NCBI RefSeq assembly: GCF_913055165.1
Contig: NZ_CAJXJS010000002.1
Coordinates: 1 to 64,000, forward strand
Source: an uncultured Devosia sp.
Lineage (GTDB): Bacteria > Pseudomonadota > Alphaproteobacteria > Rhizobiales > Devosiaceae
Length of the DNA: 64,000 nt
Reading direction: 5' to 3'
Shown: one piece after another, positions 1 through 8,268 of the stretch
Layout of the letters: each line of letters starts with the position of its first letter
Position numbering within the stretch: position 1 is the first letter of the stretch
Notes under the pieces: model-generated
What the model was told of the DNA's origin: nothing
Database searches by the model: none
Seen by the model: the letters and a program-made list of their open reading frames with translations, nothing else
Translations under genes and position numbers: made by a program

Positions 1-1
1 C

Positions 2-1807
2 GAGGTGATCGACAATTCCATGGACGAGGCCATTGCCGGCCACGCGACGCGGATCGAGGTGCATCTGGGCGCTGACGGATACATCACGGTTACCGATAAC
101 GGCCGCGGCATTCCGGTCGAAAAGCATCCGAAATTTCCCAACCGCTCGACGCTCGAAATCGTTCACACGGTCCTCCACGCCGGTGGCAAGTTCGACAGCA
201 AAGCCTATGAAACTTCAGGCGGTTTGCACGGCGTTGGGGTGTCCGTCGTCAATGCCCTGTCCGACGACATGGTCGTCGAAGTCGCCCGCGACCAGCAGCT
301 TTATCGCATCCAGTTTTCCCGCGGCCTGGTGGTTGAGGACGTGGTCAATGTCGGACGCGTGCAGAACCGACGGGGCACCACCACACGCTTCCACCCGGAT
401 CCCCAGATCTTCGGGCCGGCAGCGCATTTCTCGGCAGGCCGCATTTTCCGCATGACGCGCGCCAAGGCCTATCTGTTCGGCGGCGTGGAGCTGCGCTGGA
501 GCTGTGACGAAAGCCTCGCCAGTGAAGAGGTTCCGGCCAAGGCGGTGTTCCACTATCCCGACGGGCTCAAGGACTACATGACAGCCCGTATCGAGGGCGA
601 AACGCGGATCACGGACGATATTTTCGCCGGACGCAGCGGGAAGCCGGGCAGCCACGGTTCAGTGGAATGGGCGATCGCCTGGACGATCGGCGATGGCGGC
701 GTGCAGTCCTACTGCAATACCGTGCCGACACCCGATGGCGGGACGCATGAAGCCGGCTTGCGCATGGCACTGCTACGAGGCCTCAAGAACTACGCCGAAC
801 TGACCAAGAACAAAGGTGCGGCAAACCTCACGGCCGAGGACGTTCTGACATCATGCGCGGCCATGCTATCCGTGTTCGTGCGCGAGCCGGAATTCGTCGG
901 CCAGACCAAGGACAAGCTGGCCTCAGGGGAAGCAACTCGCATTGTTGATGCGGCCCTGCGCGATGCATTCGACCACTGGCTGGCGGCCTCGCCCCAACAG
1001 GCAGGAAAGCTCCTAGACTGGGCGATCGAGCGCGCCGAGGAAAGGCTGCGCCGTCGCAAGGAAAAGGAAATTGATCGCGCCAGCGCCACGCGCAAATTGC
1101 GGCTGCCGGGCAAGCTTGCCGACTGTACGCAGAACGCAGCCCAAGGCGCGGAGTTGTTCATCGTCGAGGGCGATTCGGCGGGCGGCTCCGCCAAGCAGGC
1201 GCGTAACCGTACCAATCAGGCCGTGCTGCCGCTCCGCGGAAAGATCCTGAATGTTGCCGGGGCGAGCCGCGACAAGCTCGCAGCAAACCAGTTGATCGCA
1301 GACCTGGTCCAGGCGCTGGGCTGCGGCACCCGTGACCGCTATACCGAGGATGATCTGCGCTATGACAAGATCATCATCATGACCGATGCGGACGTGGACG
1401 GCGCGCATATCGCCTCGCTCCTGATCACCTTCTTTTTCCAGGAGATGCCGCGCCTGATCGAAAACGGCCACCTGTACCTGGCCCTACCCCCGCTCTATCG
1501 CATCAGCCAGGGCGGCAAGACGCTCTATGCACGCGACGATGCACACCGGGCCGAGCTGATGGCCACCGAGTTCACCGGGAAGGGCAAGATCGACACCACC
1601 CGGTTCAAGGGCTTGGGCGAAATGCCCTTCGCGCACCTGCGCGAAACCACGATGTCTCCCAAGACCAGGACGCTACTGCAGGTGAAGGTTCTGGATGACC
1701 GGGATGCCACCCGGCATACCGTTGACCGCCTTATGGGCAGCAAGCCAGAAGCACGTTTTGAGTTCATTCAGGAGAACGCAGCCTTCGTCACCGACCTCGA
1801 CGTGTGA
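2..1807 (+). CDS. parE: DNA topoisomerase IV subunit B, 5'-truncated by the window edge
   Basis: ATPase subunit of topoisomerase IV, which works with ParC to decatenate daughter chromosomes. The frame is open from base 2 and begins inside the GHKL ATPase domain at EVIDNSMDEA, so about 60-90 N-terminal residues lie outside the window. Visible motifs are the GHKL glycine loops DNGRGIPVE and GGLHGVGVSVVNAL, and the Toprim elements EGDSAGGSAKQARNR and DADVDGAHI. The C-terminal end (RFKGLGEMPF, then EARFEFIQENAAFVTDLDV) is typical of ParE. The QARNRTNQAVLPLRGKILN segment and the lack of an internal insertion favour ParE over GyrB. It stops at TGA 1805-1807 and is followed by a long leader of the next gene. 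Confidence 0.96.
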   Translation, partial: EVIDNSMDEAIAGHATRIEVHLGADGYITVTDNGRGIPVEKHPKFPNRSTLEIVHTVLHAGGKFDSKAYETSGGLHGVGVSVVNALSDDMVVEVARDQQLYRIQFSRGLVVEDVVNVGRVQNRRGTTTRFHPDPQIFGPAAHFSAGRIFRMTRAKAYLFGGVELRWSCDESLASEEVPAKAVFHYPDGLKDYMTARIEGETRITDDIFAGRSGKPGSHGSVEWAIAWTIGDGGVQSYCNTVPTPDGGTHEAGLRMALLRGLKNYAELTKNKGAANLTAEDVLTSCAAMLSVFVREPEFVGQTKDKLASGEATRIVDAALRDAFDHWLAASPQQAGKLLDWAIERAEERLRRRKEKEIDRASATRKLRLPGKLADCTQNAAQGAELFIVEGDSAGGSAKQARNRTNQAVLPLRGKILNVAGASRDKLAANQLIADLVQALGCGTRDRYTEDDLRYDKIIIMTDADVDGAHIASLLITFFFQEMPRLIENGHLYLALPPLYRISQGGKTLYARDDAHRAELMATEFTGKGKIDTTRFKGLGEMPFAHLRETTMSPKTRTLLQVKVLDDRDATRHTVDRLMGSKPEARFEFIQENAAFVTDLDV

Positions 1808-1848
1808 GCCGGCCTTAACCGCGTTCACGTTTGCAAGGCCCAAGACCG

Positions 1849-1876
1849 TTGACAGATAAGGGGTTTGCGCTATGGT
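1849..1876 (+). promoter_or_regulatory. Candidate sigma-70-type promoter of the DEAD-box gene
   Basis: A perfect -35 hexamer TTGACA (1849-1854) is followed after 16 bases by TATGGT (1871-1876). If used, transcription would begin near 1883 and leave an untranslated leader of about 250 bases before the helicase start. Found by eye; no transcript data. Confidence 0.45.
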
Positions 1877-1882
1877 CCGCGC

Positions 1883-2138
1883 CGCTGGGATATTCTCGCG
1901 GGTCGCAGGCACGGACCCGTTAAGGCGTTTCACCAGCGCGACATTGACCCCGGCCCGGACAGATTGCCGCTGCAATGTCACCGTGCGGATGCGTATCAGT
2001 ATTTCATAGTCCATCCGCTCTCATGCAAGGGACGCGCGCCCCACAGGGCAGAACTTGCGCAATTCCAACGACCGGCGCACCGGCCGAGCCCCTCGGTCCG
2101 GCAAGGCAGCGGGCAGACTGTTGAGTGGAACGACCAAC
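1883..2138 (+). promoter_or_regulatory. Long structured 5' leader of the DEAD-box helicase gene
   Basis: No convincing gene is seen between the parE stop and the helicase start. Instead there are three consecutive perfect stem-loops: CGGGTC/GACCCG (1899-1904 with 1914-1919), GACATTG/CAATGTC (1940-1946 with 1973-1979) and GCGGATG/CATCCGC (1985-1991 with 2012-2018). The layout resembles a regulatory leader RNA. DEAD-box helicase mRNAs in other bacteria often have long cold- or self-regulated leaders, so that role is an inference. A candidate promoter lies at its 5' end. Confidence 0.45.
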
Positions 2139-3533
2139 TTGACCGACGACTTTTCCGGACTGGGCCTATCGACCAAGGTTACCGACGCTGTAGCCGCCGC
2201 TGGCTATGACAAGCCAACGGAAATCCAGGCCCAGGCCATCCCCCACCTTCTCGAGAAGAAGGACCTGATCGGCATTGCCCAGACCGGCACCGGCAAGACA
2301 GCATCTTTCGTCCTGCCCATGCTGACGCTACTGGAAAAGGGACGCGCCCGTGCGCGCATGCCGCGCACGCTCATTCTGGAGCCGACGCGCGAACTGGCCG
2401 CCCAGGTCGCCGATAATTTCGAGAAGTACGGTAAAAATCACCGGCTCTCGATGGCCCTGATCATCGGGGGCGTGTCCTTCGAGGACCAGAACAAGAAGCT
2501 CGATCGCGGTGTGGATGTGCTGATCGCCACTCCTGGGCGACTGCTGGACCAATTCGATCGCGGCAAAATCCTGCTTACGGGCGTGGAAATTCTCGTCATT
2601 GACGAGGCCGACCGCATGCTGGACATGGGATTCATCGACGATATCGAGAAAATCTGTTCGCGCTTGCCGCCGCGACGCCAGACCATGCTGTTCTCGGCCA
2701 CCATGGACCCGCAGATCGAACGGCTGACCAAGCGGTTCCTCAAAGATCCGGTGCATGTGCAAGTCTCGCGCACTGCGTCCACCGCCGACACCATTGACCA
2801 GAAGCTGGTAAAGGTGCCGTCCAAGCCGGACGAAAAGCGTGCGGCACTCAGGGCACGCATTGACGCGTCTGCGGGGCTTACGAACGCGATCATCTTCTGC
2901 AATCGCAAGCGCGACGTGGCCACGCTCGCCCGTTCCCTGCAGCGGCACGGCTATTCTGCCGGTGCTCTGCATGGCGATATGGACCAGAAAAGCCGTATGG
3001 AAACGCTCGATGCGTTCAAGACCAACAAGCTGACGCTGCTGGTCGCCAGCGATGTAGCGGCAAGAGGGCTGGACATTCCGGCTGTGAGCCATGTGTTCAA
3101 CTTCGACGTGCCCGTGCATGCCGAAGACTATGTTCACCGTATCGGTCGAACTGGTCGCGCGGGCCGCTCAGGCGTCGCCTACACCTTTGTGGGTCCCGCG
3201 GATGGCAAGCATCTGGACGCCATTCTCAAGCTCATTCAGAAGCCGATTGACTGGCTCGAAGGCGACAAGGCCAGCAAGCCGCAGACCGAGGGCAAGCAAG
3301 AGACCGCCGAAACAGGCAAGCCGGCTCGGGGCCGCCGCACAAAGGCTGCCAAACCAGTGGCCGAGAAGCCGGTCGCATCTGCAGTTAGCGGGGACAGCGC
3401 CGAACCGGCGGCAAAGAAGCCGACACGACAACGTGCGGCCAAGAAAACTGAGGATTCTCCGTCAGATACGCCGTTTGGAGATGCGGGACCGGTGCCAGCA
3501 TTTCTGTTGCGGCCAGCAAGGATGACGCAGTGA
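2139..3533 (+). CDS. DEAD-box ATP-dependent RNA helicase, RhlE type
   Basis: Cytoplasmic RNA helicase of the RhlE group, expected to remodel rRNA or mRNA structure. All core motifs are present in order: Q motif (GYDKPTEIQAQAIP), I (AQTGTGKT), Ia (PTRELA), Ib (TPGR), II (DEAD), III (SAT), IV (IIFCNRKRD), V (ARGLDIP) and VI (HRIGRTGRAGRSG). A basic, low-complexity Lys/Ala/Pro-rich tail of about 100 residues ends in GPVPAFLLRPAR, as in many alphaproteobacterial RhlE proteins. The start is uncertain: in-frame TTG codons occur at 2055, 2121 and 2139; I chose 2139 because the conserved domain (LTDDFSGLGL) begins there. It sits behind a long hairpin-rich leader. Confidence 0.93.
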   Translation: MTDDFSGLGLSTKVTDAVAAAGYDKPTEIQAQAIPHLLEKKDLIGIAQTGTGKTASFVLPMLTLLEKGRARARMPRTLILEPTRELAAQVADNFEKYGKNHRLSMALIIGGVSFEDQNKKLDRGVDVLIATPGRLLDQFDRGKILLTGVEILVIDEADRMLDMGFIDDIEKICSRLPPRRQTMLFSATMDPQIERLTKRFLKDPVHVQVSRTASTADTIDQKLVKVPSKPDEKRAALRARIDASAGLTNAIIFCNRKRDVATLARSLQRHGYSAGALHGDMDQKSRMETLDAFKTNKLTLLVASDVAARGLDIPAVSHVFNFDVPVHAEDYVHRIGRTGRAGRSGVAYTFVGPADGKHLDAILKLIQKPIDWLEGDKASKPQTEGKQETAETGKPARGRRTKAAKPVAEKPVASAVSGDSAEPAAKKPTRQRAAKKTEDSPSDTPFGDAGPVPAFLLRPARMTQ

Positions 3534-3539
3534 GTGCTT

Positions 3540-3569
3540 CAATATTGGTGCGAAAGCACACCAATATTG
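3540..3569 (+). repeat. Perfect 11-bp inverted repeat after the helicase gene
   Basis: CAATATTGGTG (3540-3550) and CACCAATATTG (3559-3569) form a perfect 11-bp stem around an 8-base loop; an inner alternative fold closes a GAAA tetraloop (3552-3555). It lies directly behind the helicase stop and about 100 bases ahead of the diguanylate cyclase. There is no T-run after it, so it may be a mRNA 3'-end stabiliser, a weak terminator or a protein-binding palindrome. Confidence 0.6.
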
Positions 3570-3673
3570 TGGGCACAGCTTGTTAGAAGGCAAGGCGGGA
3601 CTGTATTTTCTGGTCCCGACTCAACTAACGTAGAACGATACGGTCGGAGCGCAACGGCGCGCGGGGTGGGGTA

Positions 3674-4741
3674 GTGTCGGACCAAGAATTTACGCGTACC
3701 CTGGGATACGCCAATGCGGCGTTTGATCTGCTCAAGCGCAGCCGGATTCCCCCCTATCCGCAATTCTATGAGCTTCTCTATACCTATGCGACGGGCGTGA
3801 ACCCGTCGCTGAACAATCGCATCAACGCCATTTTCAGAAGCGGCAACGTGCCCTCCTCGGAGCTGGCGGAGACGCTCTACAATGAATTTCTGAAGTCTGA
3901 CGTAAACGACCGTATGTCGAGCGTGTCGGAGCGCATGCATGCCCGCATTGAAGCGGTGCATGAGGCAATCGACAGTGCGATGACCACTGCCAACGCCTAT
4001 TCCGGTTCGCTGCAGTCGGCCAGCGGCGATCTGGAACGCGACTTGAGCACCAACGACATGCGGGCCCTGGCGACCCGCTTGTTGGCAGAGACCCGGCGCA
4101 TGCAGGATACCAATCGCCAACTTGAGCTCAAGCTGGAAGCGTCGCGGGAAGATATTGCTGCCCTGCAACGCGATCTGGACGATGTCCGGCGCGAATCCAT
4201 GCTCGACCCGCTGACCAAGATCGCCAACCGGAAGAGCTTCGACGAAGGCCTGGCGGACGCGATTAAGGAGTCCGAACAGACGGGTGAAGCACTGAGCCTG
4301 CTATTGGTCGACATCGATCACTTCAAGTCGTTCAACGATACCTATGGACACCAGACAGGCGACCAGGTCTTGCGACTGGTGGCAATGACATTGAAGTCAA
4401 ACATCAAGGGCAGAGACCTTGCCGCTCGTTATGGCGGCGAGGAATTCGTGGCCGTGCTGCCATCGACCGATCTGGATGGTGCAGTCATCGTCGCGGAGAA
4501 CATCCGCAAGGCCATACAAGCCAAGGAGCTGCTCAAGCGCTCCACAAACGAGAAGCTCGGCCGCATCACGGCGTCATTCGGCGTGGCGGCGTTCACGGCA
4601 AGCGACAATGCTGTGTCGCTTATCGAGCGAGCCGATCGCTGCCTCTATGCCGCCAAGCGGGCCGGAAGGAACCGGGTGGTCAGTGAGACTGAGCTGGTCG
4701 AGATCGACGAAGCGCCCGCCAAGGACGCGTCAGCGGCCTGA
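3674..4741 (+). CDS. GGDEF diguanylate cyclase with soluble N-terminal domain
   Basis: Makes cyclic di-GMP from two GTP. The C-terminal GGDEF domain (about residues 175-340) has the substrate/metal segments DPLTKIANRKSF and VDIDHFKSFNDTYGHQTGD and an intact active-site loop RYGGEEF. The product-inhibition I-site, RxxD five residues before GGEEF, reads KGRD here, so the first Arg is replaced by Lys and feedback control may be weaker. The first 170 residues have no membrane segment and end in a coiled-coil-like stretch (NRQLELKLEASREDIAALQ), an arrangement seen in soluble alphaproteobacterial cyclases such as DgcB. The start is GTG at 3674. No linked phosphodiesterase or receiver gene is visible. 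Confidence 0.9.
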   Translation: MSDQEFTRTLGYANAAFDLLKRSRIPPYPQFYELLYTYATGVNPSLNNRINAIFRSGNVPSSELAETLYNEFLKSDVNDRMSSVSERMHARIEAVHEAIDSAMTTANAYSGSLQSASGDLERDLSTNDMRALATRLLAETRRMQDTNRQLELKLEASREDIAALQRDLDDVRRESMLDPLTKIANRKSFDEGLADAIKESEQTGEALSLLLVDIDHFKSFNDTYGHQTGDQVLRLVAMTLKSNIKGRDLAARYGGEEFVAVLPSTDLDGAVIVAENIRKAIQAKELLKRSTNEKLGRITASFGVAAFTASDNAVSLIERADRCLYAAKRAGRNRVVSETELVEIDEAPAKDASAA

Positions 4742-6019
4742 TCAGGCGGTCGGGATCAGTTCGACGCCAAGGCCGGACAGCATCTCCCAATATTCCGGAT
4801 AGGTCTTGCCAGTGCAGGCAGGGTCAAGAATGGTCACGCCGCCGATGCGCAGACCCGCCAACGCAAAGCTCATGGCAATGCGGTGGTCGTGATAGGTCTC
4901 GATCCGGCTGGTGGCGTTGCGATGGGCGACGTCCATCAATGCGGGATCGGCATTGACGATGAGGTCGTCACCCTCCTCCCGCGCCAGGCCGGGGCGGATG
5001 CGATTGAGTTCATTGGCCACGGCTCGAATGCGGTCGGTTTCCTTGACTCGCAGGTTGGCTATCCCGACGAAACGCACCGGGCGGTTGTTGAAAGCGGCCA
5101 CCACTGCAATGGTTGGGACGGCGTCCTGCATCTGCGATCCGTCGATAACTTCAGGCATATTCGGAAACTGGGCGATTGTCGCTTGAGCGGCGGCATCTGG
5201 CTGCGTGAAGGCTTCGGTCGGCACGCCCAGATCGATCTTGCCGCCTGTCAGGGCTTCGATTCCCCAGAGATAGGTAGCTGCGGAGGCGTCAGGTTCGATG
5301 TGGAAGTCGGTCGCCTTGTAGCCGGTCGGTTGCACCAACCAGGATCCGTCCACACGATCCTCCACCTGGGCGCCAAAAGCCCGCATGGCCGCCAATGTCA
5401 GGTCGACATAACCGCGCGCGCCGATATCCTTGCCGGTGAGCGCGACCTCGATAGCACCATCGCCAAAGGGCGCTGCCATCAGCAGGGCGGACACGTATTG
5501 GCTCGAGAGCGAAGCGTCGATCTCTACCCGACCTGAGCCGAACCGGCCGGTGCCGTGGATGGTCACAGGGGGGCAGCCGGTGGGGCAATGCGCATCGATC
5601 CCAAGGGACACCAAGGCATCGACCAAGGGGCGAATGGGGCGCAGACGCATGTCTTCGTCGCCATCGACAACCACGGTTCCCTCGATGGTTGCGACAGCGG
5701 CTGTCAGGAAGCGTGTTGCGGTGCCGGCATTGCCAAGGAACAGGGGAGCAGCAGGCGCCACGAGGCGCCCTGTGCTGGTGACCAGAAAGGTCGTGGCGTC
5801 CGGCTCCTCGACGGTCACCCCCATCTCGCGCAGCGCACGAGCCATGAGCACTGTGTCCTTGCTCTTGAGTGCTCCGGTCAGCCGACTGGTGCCCTCGGCC
5901 ATGGCGGCAAGCAAGAGTACCCGATTGGTGATCGACTTGCTGCCAGGCGGTGAAACACGACCTGAAAGCGGACGGTTGGGTGGAACAATTCTATAGGCGG
6001 CAGGAAGGGCGTTCGGCAT
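4742..6019 (-). CDS. aroA: 3-phosphoshikimate 1-carboxyvinyltransferase (EPSP synthase)
   Basis: Sixth step of the shikimate pathway: transfers enolpyruvyl from PEP to shikimate-3-phosphate. Visible family motifs are PPGSKSITNR at the N-terminus, LGNAGTATRFLTA (PEP loop), RVKETDRI and YHDHRIAM. At 425 aa it has normal length. The PEP loop has Thr-Arg-Phe where Escherichia coli AroA has Met-Arg-Pro (Phe at the Pro101 equivalent), and the protein does not look like the usual rhizobial class II AroA (which has GNAATGCRL). It ends back-to-back with the diguanylate cyclase (adjacent stops) and starts 52 bases downstream of sufA, so it may be read from the suf operon. Confidence 0.93.
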   Translation of the reverse strand: MPNALPAAYRIVPPNRPLSGRVSPPGSKSITNRVLLLAAMAEGTSRLTGALKSKDTVLMARALREMGVTVEEPDATTFLVTSTGRLVAPAAPLFLGNAGTATRFLTAAVATIEGTVVVDGDEDMRLRPIRPLVDALVSLGIDAHCPTGCPPVTIHGTGRFGSGRVEIDASLSSQYVSALLMAAPFGDGAIEVALTGKDIGARGYVDLTLAAMRAFGAQVEDRVDGSWLVQPTGYKATDFHIEPDASAATYLWGIEALTGGKIDLGVPTEAFTQPDAAAQATIAQFPNMPEVIDGSQMQDAVPTIAVVAAFNNRPVRFVGIANLRVKETDRIRAVANELNRIRPGLAREEGDDLIVNADPALMDVAHRNATSRIETYHDHRIAMSFALAGLRIGGVTILDPACTGKTYPEYWEMLSGLGVELIPTA

Positions 6020-6071
6020 GATGCCGTGGTGTTAGGCGAAACCGAGGACCGACGCAATCGCGTCGTGCAGA

Positions 6072-6452
6072 TCAGGCGCCAGTCCTCGCCTCGGCGAGCG
6101 CCTTTAGGTCGGCCGGAGCCAGCGTAACGCTCTCGCCGCAGCCGCACGCACCCGTCTGATTGGGATTTTTGAAGGTGAAGCTCGATCCCATCTTCGTCGC
6201 TTCGAAGTCCATCACGGTGCCGAGGAGATACATGGTGGCCTTGGGGTCGACCCAGACGTTGACGCCGTGGTCCTCCACGTGATCATCGCCTGGGTTGGGC
6301 GCTTCGACATAGTCCATGGTGTAGGACACACCAGCACAACCCGCATTCTTGATGCCCACCCGCAGACCAATCACGGGCTTTTCGGAATCTTCGATGATTT
6401 CGGCGATGCGCTCAGCAGCAGCATCGGTCAGCGACATGATCTTGAAGGCCAT
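6072..6452 (-). CDS. sufA: A-type Fe-S cluster carrier, HesB/IscA/SufA family
   Basis: Carries nascent Fe-S clusters from the SufBCD scaffold to target proteins. The 126-residue protein has the three conserved cysteines of A-type carriers, one in KNAGCAGVSY and two in the C-terminal CGCGES. Length and motif spacing are standard for the family. It is the last gene of the suf cluster, 52 bases after sufT, and aroA follows on the same strand. Orthology to SufA rather than ErpA or IscA is based on its place in the suf operon. Confidence 0.92.
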   Translation of the reverse strand: MAFKIMSLTDAAAERIAEIIEDSEKPVIGLRVGIKNAGCAGVSYTMDYVEAPNPGDDHVEDHGVNVWVDPKATMYLLGTVMDFEATKMGSSFTFKNPNQTGACGCGESVTLAPADLKALAEARTGA

Positions 6453-6504
6453 GGGCGAGTACCTTTATCGGCGTTTCACGATATATAGGGTGAAACGCGC
6501 AAAC

Positions 6505-6900
6505 TTACCACCAGTTCAACGCGACTTGAGCTTCCTCGCTCATGCGTGAGGCGTCCCAAGGCGGGTCGAAGACCATATTGACGGTGACGTCCTGAATACC
6601 CTCCACGCCGCGGGCAGCGTTCTCAACCCAGCCGGGCATTTCGCCAGCCACGGGGCATCCCGGGGCGGTCAGGGTCATATCAATGGTCAGGTTGCGGTCA
6701 TCGTCGAGATCCACTCGGTAAATCAGGCCGAGTTCGTAGATATCGACCGGAATCTCCGGGTCATAAACGGTTTTGAGCGCGCCGATCAAATCCGTTGTGA
6801 TCCGTTCTACCTCCGACTCGGAGAGGCCCGACGGCATGGTCGGGGCGATACGGACATCGGTTTCGGTCGCCGGGGATTCGGTTCCGGTTTCTTGGCTCAT
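6505..6900 (-). CDS. sufT: MIP18/DUF59-family Fe-S maturation protein, SufT-like
   Basis: DUF59 (MIP18) proteins in suf operons help maturation of Fe-S proteins. The conserved core is visible: the helix LIGALKTVYDPEIPVDIYELG, then LTAPGCPVAGEMP with the family cysteine, ending in WDASRMSEEAQVALNWW. The N-terminal 25 residues are a variable extension. A GTG at 6903 is also in frame, but the ATG at 6900 is better spaced from the Shine-Dalgarno-like GAGGAAGAGAG, which overlaps the sufS stop. Only 11 bases separate it from sufS, so the two are almost surely co-transcribed. Confidence 0.9.
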   Translation of the reverse strand: MSQETGTESPATETDVRIAPTMPSGLSESEVERITTDLIGALKTVYDPEIPVDIYELGLIYRVDLDDDRNLTIDMTLTAPGCPVAGEMPGWVENAARGVEGIQDVTVNMVFDPPWDASRMSEEAQVALNWW

Positions 6901-6911
6901 CACTCTCTTCC

Positions 6912-8132
6912 TCAGGCGAAGAATTTCTGGGCACGCTCGATGCCATCCACCAAAGCGTCAACGTCGTCCTTGCCGTTATATAGGGCGAAGGACGCTCGGC
7001 ATGTAGAGGTAACACCAAATCTGGCCAACAAGGGCTGCGCGCAGTGCGTGCCAGCGCGCACGGCGATGCCGTAACGGTCGAGAATGGTGGCGACGTCGTG
7101 GGCGTGGGCGCCGGCGATCTCGAAGGAGAAGATGCCGCCCTTGCCCGGGGCTGTGCCGATCTGGCGCAGGGAATTGATGCGGCTCAGCTTTTCGTGCGCG
7201 TAGGCTGCCACGTCGTGCTCATGGGCGGCAATGGCGTCGCGGCCGATCATCTGCATATAGTCAAGAGCTGCACCAAGCCCCATGGCCTGAACGATGGGCG
7301 GCGTGCCGGCTTCGAAACGATGCGGCGGCTCGTTGTAGGTGACGCCGTTAAGTGTCACGGTTTCAATCATCTCGCCACCGCCCTGGTAGGGCTGCATCTC
7401 CGCGAGCAGTTCGTACTTGCCATAGAGTACGCCGATGCCGGTGGGTCCATAGAGCTTGTGGCCGGTCATGACGTAGAAATCGACGTCGAGGTCCTGCACG
7501 TCGACAGTGGTGTGAACTGCCCCCTGGGAACCATCGACCAGAACCGCGATGCCGCGGGCATGTGCGATCTCGATGATGCGCTTGATCGGGTTCACCGTGC
7601 CCAGAACGTTGGACATATGCGTAACAGCGACGATACGCGTGCGGTCTGTCAGCGACGCCTCGAAGGCATCGATATCGAGAACGCCATCATCGTCGACGTC
7701 GATCCACTTGATAATCGCGCCCTTGCGTTCGCGGTGGAAATGCCAGGGCACGATATTGGAGTGATGCTCCATAATCGTTGTGACAATCTCGTCCCCTGCC
7801 CCGATGCGCGGCCCAACGAAAGATGAAGCAACCAGGTTGATCGCCTCGGTCGCGGACTTTGTGAATATGATCTCTTCGACCCGTCCCGCGTTGAGGAAGC
7901 GGCGCGCACTTTCACGACCGGCTTCGTAGCCTTCCGTCGCCCGATTGGCGAGCGTGTGCAAGCCCCGGTGAACGTTGGCGTATTCATGCCGAAAAGCGTG
8001 ATCCATGCGGTCCAGCACCTGGACGGGTTTCTGGGCAGATGCGCCGCTATCAAGATAGACGAGGCGGTGGCCATGAATCTGTTCGCCGAGTATCGGGAAG
8101 TCGGCGCGGATTTTTTCGAGGTCGAAGGTCAT
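6912..8132 (-). CDS. sufS: Cysteine desulfurase, group II (SufS)
   Basis: PLP enzyme that takes sulfur from L-cysteine for the SufBCD scaffold. Visible are the PLP-lysine segment MTGHKLYGPTGIGVLYGK and the catalytic cysteine in RAGTHCAQPLLARFG, which has the shorter loop of group II enzymes. The predicted protein of 406 aa begins MTFDLEKIRADFP at ATG 8132; the reading frame is open 45 bases further but that part is unlike the family. It is separated from sufD by a 136-base gap holding a palindromic repeat. A second, group I desulfurase heads the same cluster. Confidence 0.95.
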   Translation of the reverse strand: MTFDLEKIRADFPILGEQIHGHRLVYLDSGASAQKPVQVLDRMDHAFRHEYANVHRGLHTLANRATEGYEAGRESARRFLNAGRVEEIIFTKSATEAINLVASSFVGPRIGAGDEIVTTIMEHHSNIVPWHFHRERKGAIIKWIDVDDDGVLDIDAFEASLTDRTRIVAVTHMSNVLGTVNPIKRIIEIAHARGIAVLVDGSQGAVHTTVDVQDLDVDFYVMTGHKLYGPTGIGVLYGKYELLAEMQPYQGGGEMIETVTLNGVTYNEPPHRFEAGTPPIVQAMGLGAALDYMQMIGRDAIAAHEHDVAAYAHEKLSRINSLRQIGTAPGKGGIFSFEIAGAHAHDVATILDRYGIAVRAGTHCAQPLLARFGVTSTCRASFALYNGKDDVDALVDGIERAQKFFA

Positions 8133-8167
8133 GTTCGCTTCCGTGGTGGGACACCCCCACCCTTGGT

Positions 8168-8188
8168 CCCTCCCCACAAGGGGGAGGG
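8168..8188. repeat. Palindromic GC-rich element between sufD and sufS
   Basis: CCCTCCCC (8168-8175) and GGGGAGGG (8181-8188) form an 8-bp stem around ACAAG. The surrounding 8133-8268 is non-coding. Such CCCTCCCC-ACAAG-GGGGAGGG palindromes look like the dispersed intergenic repeats of alphaproteobacterial genomes; only one copy is in this window, so the dispersed nature is inferred. Confidence 0.5.
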
Positions 8189-8268
8189 AGACGATGTGGC
8201 ACCTTCAGCGTCACACATTCATCATTTGACCCAGCTTCCGACCCGCGGACACGCTGGGCGGCGGGATC

